Origin: Diphasiastrum complanatum
Taxonomy: Eukaryota; Streptophyta; Lycopodiopsida; Lycopodiales; Lycopodiaceae
Assembly (NCBI GenBank): GCA_029204225.1
Contig: CM055094.1
Coordinates: forward strand, 22,134,657 to 22,198,656
Direction: 5' to 3'
DNA length: 64,000 nucleotides
Position 1 is the first letter of the stretch. Every line of letters starts with the position of its first letter. The notes under the pieces were generated by a model. It saw only the letters and a program-made list of their open reading frames with translations, had not been told where the DNA came from and ran no database searches. Below, piece by piece: positions 57,518 through 64,000 of the stretch. The position numbers and the translations under genes were made by a program.

Positions 57518-60302
57518 GTGCCCGGGGTTGGGAGCACCCCGGGGCTCCATCCACACCACCTTCGGATTGGAGTGTGGAATTGTGCTAGCATACATTCATC
57601 TTCTACTACAGGGGACCTTGTTGATTTTATTATAGGCAGAGATATATTATTCTTCATGGAGACACACAAGAGCTCGGCGCGCGGACTTCCTTCTTTTCTT
57701 GGATATAGATGGGACTCAATATTTCGACGAGAGACTAGATCTGCCAGTGGTCGAGGTTCAGGTGGGGTCGACTGCTTGTACAGAGAGTCTCTCCACTCGA
57801 GTATGGACTTCATCGGGCATGACGAGCAGACTCGCTATATATGGACTCGCATCGTGGGTCATGATATCGGTTTGGATAGAGATGTTTTTATTGCAGCATG
57901 TTACTTTCCACCAGAGTCTTCGTCTTTTGCTGAGGGTATTGGATCTCCATATCAGGACCTCTCACCAAATATTATCAGATTCTCAGAGCGTGGGCATATT
58001 CTCCTCACAGGGGATTTTAATGCCCGGACATCATCGAGATTGACAGAGTTCTTCGACACCACGGATCAATTGCGTGTTCGTGCCCTTGACAGTGATATGC
58101 TTGGAGTTACCAGGACTTCCGCGGACAGTTCGGGACCTACTACTCCATATGGTGAGTACTTACTGCAGTTTGGAGAGGCACATGAGCTAGCCATTTATAA
58201 TGGCTTACCCTGCTGGCCACATTCAGACAGTTATACATGTCACTCTCACAGTGGAGGACATAGTGTCGTTGACTATCTCATGGGGTCACCATCCTTTATA
58301 TCCATAGTCTCTGACTTCCATGTTTCCCCCACCACCCTTTCTGATCACTCATTTCTCTCCTTCGATATCGGCCACCTTCTACCCACTCCTCCATCTTCAC
58401 TTGGCTTCATTTTTGCACTCCTTTCCTCATGACAGTCTAGTCGACATCCAGGCCACTTTTCTCACCACCTCACTCCACTCAGCTGCATCACTAATCTTCC
58501 TCAAAACTCCATCCCAAGAAGACTCAACTCACACACCTTGACCACTGCACCCCCCATGGTACGATACCGAGTGCCGTTCTCTTCATCAGTCAGTAACCTA
58601 CTCACGTATCCATGCCCCACATCTACTTTGATCTTCCCGACGCTCCTACCATCGTGTTCTCCGCCGTAAGAAGCGTTCCTATGATGATTCTGAAGGGAAA
58701 CGTCTTATTGACCTTTTTTTCAGCTCCTCGGGTGCTTTTTGGCGTAAGTTCATTCCTCGCTCTCCGCCACCTCTCTTGGAGGACCTCCGCATTTGGACTG
58801 CTTATGCTACTAGCTTGTATACCGTCCCGACCGACTCACCTATCTCTATATCTCCACGACCATCTAGGTTCTCTTTCTTCACATCTGACATGGTACTTGC
58901 AGCCATTAAGAAAATGAAGTCTCACAAGGCCAGAGATATTGAAGACCTTGAGTATGAACTCCTTTCCCATGCCTCTGACTTACTCGCTCCCACCATAGCC
59001 ACCCTTCTTAACTTCGCAGTTGTTTCTGGTTTCCCATCGTCCTGGTGCACTACCATTATCCACCCCATCCATAAGAATGGTGACCCCATGATTCCGAATA
59101 ACTACCCCACCATTATGATTGGGCATGTCCTGGCAAAGCTATATGGTACTATACTTTAGTCTATTGTGAGCTCAGAGGCGGAGACTAGGAGACTACATGC
59201 TATGGGTCAGGCGGGTTTTTGAGCCCGTCACTCTATCATAGATCACGTCTGCACACTATGAGCCTTGATTGAGGAGGCTAAGCACAAGAGAGAGAGGGTG
59301 TTGTTTTGTGGATTTCAGGAAGGCCTTTGATTCTGTTCCTCGCTCACTACTCATTCAAAGACTCCAAGACCTCGGCTTCTCCACCGACATCATTCTTGCT
59401 GTGATGGCACTTTATGAGCGTGTCATGGGATGTTTCCGGCATAGCAGTGGCCTATCCGATCACATTTGGAGCACTATTGGGGTGAAGCAGAGTTGCTCCC
59501 TCTCACTAGTCCTCTTTGGCTTGTATATTGATGAGTTGGAGTCATTACATAGTGCGGTGGGGCTGGTTGCAAGATTGGGGACATCTTGATTGCTATCCTC
59601 CTTTATGCCGATGATGTGGTATTGGTCTCACTTACCAGAGAGGGTCTACAGCGACAGTTGGATTGCTTACAAGAGTTTTGCACCAGATGGGGCCTAGGGG
59701 TGAACATTGGGAAGACCAAGGTCATGGTCTTCAACACTTCTCGAGTTCCTAGAGAGGAGCGGATTTGCGAGTTATGCTCTCTAGGTGAGGTGGAGTCTGA
59801 GGAGCATTTTATCTTTAGATGCCTTGTATACTATGAGATCAGAGGGCGATATTACTGCTTGTTCCGAGACATGCCTACCACTCTACGCTCTCTCATAGCC
59901 CATGAGGACCCACGATGTGTCGCTCTGATGGTACGTGAGATGTTCATATTACAGAGAGATCTATCCGGGACATCCCAGCATTTTACCTCACAGCCATTGA
60001 TCACTTCCTTCTTTACTAGGCGGAGATCACATGATTTAGTGCATGAGGTTGAGGATTATGACGACGATGAGGATGATAGCCGCTTACATGCCCATAGAGA
60101 TCAGACACAGTGTACTTCCCACCATCACGTTATCACCAGGATCACCAGAGATTCCACACACAGACGCACTATTACACATGCTCGTGCTCGTGCTCGTGCT
60201 CATAGACGACGCCAGCAGGCTCCAGTGCCTTCTAGTGCTGCAGCTCGCATTACATCTTTCTATAGCATCAGCACAACAGCAGCAGCTTCAGCACAGTTGT
60301 GA
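57518..60302 (+). pseudogene. LINE ORF2: APE endonuclease, reverse transcriptase, C-terminal zinc finger
   Basis: Endonuclease (57518-58380) has RIGVWNCASI, FFMETHKSSA, HILLTGDFNAR (catalytic Asp/Asn) and VVDYLMGSP, and ends with LSDHSFLSFDI. Reverse transcriptase begins near 58890 with IKKMKSHKARDIEDLEYELL and continues with IIHPIHKNGDP. After several stops it has CFVDFRKAFDSVPRSLLIQR, then GVKQSCSLSLVLFGLYIDEL and, in the next frame, the catalytic LLYADDVVLVS (YADD) at 59600-59630. Soon after comes a zinc finger CELCSLGEVESEEHFIFRC (59770-59825), closer to YADD than in full-length LINEs, so the thumb region is deleted. A His/Arg-rich tail follows. The element nicks target DNA and primes on it; this copy is dead. 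Confidence 0.92.
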
Positions 60303-60484
60303 CATCTTGACATGGATACATAGGACTATTATGCACACATATTCTTGCATGCGTGTCTATTTTTAGTTTGTACTAGATGTTTTCTTTTGCAGTTTTGGAG
60401 ACGTTTTTATACGCTCCCATGGTTAGCACATACTTGACATGTACTTCATTAGTCTTATATGCCTTTTGGCAGACATTAATAAAG

Positions 60485-60486
<2 letters not shown>
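60303..60486. other. LINE 3' untranslated region
   Basis: About 180 bp between the last ORF2 stop and the CT tract. No poly(A) tail seen. Confidence 0.45.

Positions 60487-60572
<86 letters not shown>
60487..60572. repeat. (CT)n microsatellite at the LINE 3' side
   Basis: An uninterrupted CT run of about 43 units. Reading frames through it are spurious. Confidence 0.97.
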
Positions 60573-60575
<3 letters not shown>

Positions 60576-60686
60576 GACGCATGAGAGTCTTGAGAGAGGA
60601 CTAACGGCGATAGAGGGTTTTTGTTGGCACTCAGCATATTGGAGGTTTACGAGAGCACTGACAGACCGATGCTCAAGCGGAGTGGG

Positions 60687-61711
60687 CTGATGTAGTGATG
60701 TTTGATTTCAATGTGCTTGCTCCTAGAATGAAGTCTAGGATTAATCGATAATGCAATGGCACTTTGATTATCACATTGAATAATTGTCGGAGCACTTTGT
60801 CTGAGACCAATGTCAGATAATAAATTTCTCAAACAGACTACCTCTTTGGTAGCATGTGAAGCTGCAATGTACTCATATTCTGTCGAAGACATTGCAATGG
60901 AGGTCTGCTTTCGGCTGTTCCAAGATATCAGACCACCGTTGAGCAGGAAGACGAATCCAAAAGTGGATTTTCTAGTGTCGACATCACCTACCCAATCTGC
61001 TTCTGTATATCCATGCAATGTGTGGATATCGGATGGATCAATCTCTCCATAGCAAATGTTGAGGTCCATCGTAGCTCGAACATATCGGATGACTCTAAGT
61101 AGAGCCTTCCAGTGGATCATTCCAGGATTGGCCATAAATTGGCTCAAAGAGCTGACAACATATGCAAGATCGAGCCTAGTAGAGATTATTGCATATATCA
61201 GGGATCCAATAATCAATTGAAATGGATACCCTTTCATTTCGTTCTTCTCCTCTTTGGTGTGAGGGCATTGCTCCTTGGATAGCTTTAGGCCTGCATCCAT
61301 AGGAAAGTGTACAAGCTTGCAATTCATGAAGTCGAATTTAGAAAACATGTTAAAGGTATACCTCTGCTGAGTCAACTAGAGTATTTGGATCCCGAGTCAA
61401 TAATGAGCTTCTCCGAGATTTGTCATCTCGAATTTTTGAGACAACATCTTCTTGGTATCCTTTATCAGTTCGATATTGTTGTTGAATAGCAGTGTATCAT
61501 CGACATATAGTGTGATGATGATAAAGGATTGCCGAATGGCCTTGAAATAAACATTACTGTCTACAAAGCTTGGTTCGAATCCTTGTTCGATAAGGAGCGA
61601 GTTGATTCGATGAAACCAGGCTCTTGAAGATTGTTTCAGGCCATACAACCCCTTCGGGTTGCGGACATGATCCTCTTTGCCATTGAGTACATAACCTTCT
61701 GGCTGGATCAT
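60687..61711 (-). pseudogene. Copia RT (C-terminal part) and RNase H
   Basis: RT has MIQPEGYVLNGKEDHVRNPK, GLYGLKQSSRAWFHRINSLL and the catalytic IITLYVDDTLLF. After a frame change near 61390 come the RT/RNase H link YTFNMFSKFDFMNCK, LIIGSLIYAIISTRLDLAYV, WVGDVDTRKSTFGFVFLLNG, SSTEYEYIAASHATKE and CDNQSAIALSINP. These are long readable frames, so the copy is younger than most here. Confidence 0.92.
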
Positions 61712-61736
61712 ATAGATGTCCTTTTTGATTTAGGGA

Positions 61737-62800
61737 CATGAGCATAGGTAGTGCAACCGAAAACTCTTAAATGCTCTAATGAAGGTTTGGCTCCAGTCCA
61801 AACTTCATATGGCTCTCGTCCAAACTTCATAAGGAGTTTTGCTTCTCAATAAACCTTTAGTAATAGATCGATTTTGCGCATAAGCAGCCGTCGAAACAAC
61901 ATGTTGCCAAAAGGATTCAGGCAACAATGCATGATCACGCATGAGTGATCATGCATTTGGCAGATTTGACTAAAGTCTCGTTCTTTCTCTCTGCAAGTCC
62001 ATTGAACTGAGGAGAATAGAAAGTAGCATATTGATGTTCGATACCATTTGTCGAACAATACTCCTTGAATGCATTTGATATATATTCACCGCCATTGTCG
62101 GTTCTGAGAGCTTTGATCTTTCTTCTTGTCTACAACTCAGCATGCTCTTTATAAATTTTGAAGGAATTTGCTTCATAAAATAAACAACTCTTCTCGAATA
62201 ATCGTCAATAAATGTACTAAAGAATTTAGCACCAAGTAATGATGTGTTTGCATCGGTCCACATATATATGAATGAATTATGTCCAATAGATTTCTAGATA
62301 CATGTTCTTGATTCGACTTAAAAGGCCTTCTAGTTTGCTTTCCTATGACTCTGGCAGACTAGAGGGTTGATAGTTCGATAGTCAAAATCAAGAACTAAAG
62401 AATGTTTACACATATTAACAATAAATACATGATTTAAGTGCCCAAGTCTATAATGCCAAATCAATTCTTTATTAACTGAGCTGCTTAAAGCACGATCAGT
62501 CGCAGAATAACAATGAGTAAGCTGATATAGATATGCTTACCTTTTTCAAGTGCAAGGACTCTCTTCTCTTTATCAAGAATTCTACAAGAACCTGATCCAA
62601 ACTCTACCCTATGTCCTAAATCAGTAATTCTGTTGACAGACAACAAATTAGTTGCCAGATTTGGAACACACTACTTTTGGAATGAGTTTGGATTGTCCAT
62701 TCTGAAAATTCAGCTTGACAGTACCTTCACCTTCAATCATGTGCGAGCTGTTGTCTCCAAGGTGAACGAATCTCTTAGTACTGTAAGCTGAATTGTCGTG
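61737..62800 (-). pseudogene. Copia protease and integrase, degraded
   Basis: Protease remains lie near 62800-62690 (SAYSTKRFVHLGDNSSHMIE). Many stops follow. The integrase core is readable at 62263 (LLGAKFFSTFIDDYSRRVVY) and in shifted frames at about 62040-61850 (SPQFNGLAERKNETL, then LLPESFWQHVVSTAAYAQNR). It ends HLRVFGCTTYAHVP at the deletion junction. Confidence 0.82.
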
Positions 62801-62860
62801 GAACCATTCTTGACGGCTTGTCATGTGCTGTGTCGCTCCGGAATCGAGGAGCGATTCCTC

Positions 62861-63939
62861 CTATCGGTTGACATGGTGATGGTTCACCATGAATGCGTTT
62901 TGCTCATCATCATCTTCGAGGTTCTGTGCTGTTTCGGCTATTGCATTGACTTCTTGGTCCAACTTGTTGTTGTTGAACTTGAGTATTTGGCAGTCCTGGA
63001 TCTCGTGATTCGTCCTTTTGTAGTATTTACAGAACATCTTCTTCTTGTTTTGAGCAGGTTGTTGATTTTGATTCGGGCTTGGTTTCTCCAACTGCTTTTG
63101 ATTTGGGTCGAATTGTTCGACCACCTTCTTCTTCTTCTGTTGCTTCTTCGAGTCTCTTTTGGAGTAAAGAGTTTGTGAGTCTTCGATGGAGGACGAGAAT
63201 GCACCATTCCTTTGAATCTCCTCCTGCAGTAGCATGGTTATGACTCTAGACAAAGAAAGTTTATGAGTGGATCAAAATGACCATCACCAAGTTTTCATTT
63301 GAGGACAGTAGGCTAGACAATCTGAATCTTCGATTACTGAACCTATTGCTACCATCTGCTCAAGCAGAGTCCTATATTGATTAATGTGATTCTGAAAAGT
63401 TCTATACATTTGATCTTTACACGAACTCTGTTGTGTATCACATCCAAAACCCCTCGGCTTTTTCTGACATTCTCAGAGAGAAATTTCTTCCTCAGATGCA
63501 GTTTCGAAGTGACGTCACTCACTTCGTAGAGTGTGCTCAGAATATCCCCAGCTTCTTTCGAAGATTGGGCTTGTCTGATGTGGCCAATTTGTGTGTTTGA
63601 TATGTTAAGGGTGATTAAGGCGAAAGCCTTACCATCCCTGAGCTTCCATTTAGAAACGGCTTGCTCATTGACACTGAGAATTAGTTCGACACCTGCAATT
63701 ATTTTCCAAAGTTCTTTGGCCACTAGCACTACCTTCGTCTTGAATTTCCATAGATGGTAGTTCGATCCATCAAGCTTGTCTACCATTAAACCGGACTTTG
63801 ATTGAGAATCCATGTGGAAATTCGAGGGAGATTTATGCAGACAATAGATTGTATGACTTCTAGACAATTTAGCATCATTTTTTCTAGGCTCATGGACATT
63901 GAGTGTACCAGGCTGATGGACATTGACTATGCTAGTCAT
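62861..63939 (-). pseudogene. Copia gag
   Basis: A 196-residue frame from 63939 carries MDSQSKSGLMVDKLDGSNYH at its core, then KLRDGKAFALITLNISNTQI and TSKLHLRKKFLSE. Its last part reads out of frame after about residue 165. A second frame (63253-62861) has the basic Gln-rich segment and a zinc-knuckle-like CKYYKRTNHEIQDC, in which the second Cys is Tyr. Homologous to the gags at 19437 and 29609. Confidence 0.88.
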
Positions 63940-64000
63940 ATTTTTAGATGTAGTCGTTTTAAAAGTTATTGTTCTTTTTAGATAGAATGAGCTTGTAAGC

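Larger units (their letters stand above)
60687..63939 (-). mobile_element. Copia retrotransposon, minus strand, internally deleted
   Basis: On the minus strand the order is gag (63939-63349), zinc knuckle (63253-62861), protease, integrase (62263-61740), reverse transcriptase (61711-61397) and RNase H (61375-60687). It ends abruptly within the RNase H tail (HSRSKHIEIKHHYIS) beside the CT tract and LINE. Neither LTR is present. The 5' LTR would lie beyond the window edge. The integrase end joins RT directly at about 61737, so the N-terminal half of RT is deleted. Its gag belongs to the family seen at 19.4 and 29.6 kb. Confidence 0.9.

Noticed and set aside
1-64000. CRISPR array, operon or bacterial defence system
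   Set aside because: Repeats are tandem or LTR-type without uniform spacers; introns, initiator-Met primer sites and plant gene families show this is plant nuclear DNA.

Overview
This is nuclear DNA of a land plant, about 64 kb, made mostly of decayed retrotransposons around one intact host gene. The evidence for a plant is a complete class II KNOX (KNAT3-type) homeobox gene with GT-AG introns, Copia and Gypsy LTR retrotransposons primed by initiator-Met tRNA (TGGTATCAGAGC-type sites), a hAT transposase relic, a LINE, and long GA/CT microsatellites. The N-terminal part of the KNOX protein does not resemble the flowering-plant proteins I know. With the large introns and high repeat load, this makes a fern or another non-flowering vascular plant likely, but that is inference.

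Layout. 1-8.4 kb: AT-rich, no gene, one long (GA)n tract, a 125-bp tandem duplication and a few old repeats. 8.4-15.6 kb: an unidentified broken coding region, then a minus-strand Copia element with two LTRs (one truncated) inserted into a plus-strand Copia element. 17.1-31.4 kb: nested LTR elements. Two copies of one Copia family each have LTR, primer-binding site and gag. The first is interrupted by a Gypsy pol, the second by about 3.4 kb of foreign DNA. 31.4-36.6 kb: further Copia fragments (RT; gag with LTR) and a G-rich tract. 37-44 kb: two unidentified broken coding regions, minisatellites, and an F-box/kelch gene fragment lying between two copies of a direct repeat.

45.3-55.0 kb: the KNOX gene on the plus strand, five exons, 469 residues, all reading frames joining cleanly. 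Intron 2 carries an antisense Copia end. Intron 4 (4.3 kb, splitting the homeodomain) carries an antisense hAT relic. A tRNA-like SINE head lies just downstream. 56.3-60.5 kb: a degenerate LINE with ORF1, endonuclease and reverse transcriptase, with a CT tract at each end. 60.7-64 kb: a minus-strand Copia element with gag, integrase and RT/RNase H, internally deleted and cut by the window edge.

Only the KNOX gene looks functional. I found no prokaryote-type system, CRISPR array or operon. The observations most worth a second look are the F-box fragment between direct repeats, the unidentified broken coding regions at 8.4-9.6, 37.3-38.8 and 43.3-44.0 kb, and the transposon-laden KNOX introns.
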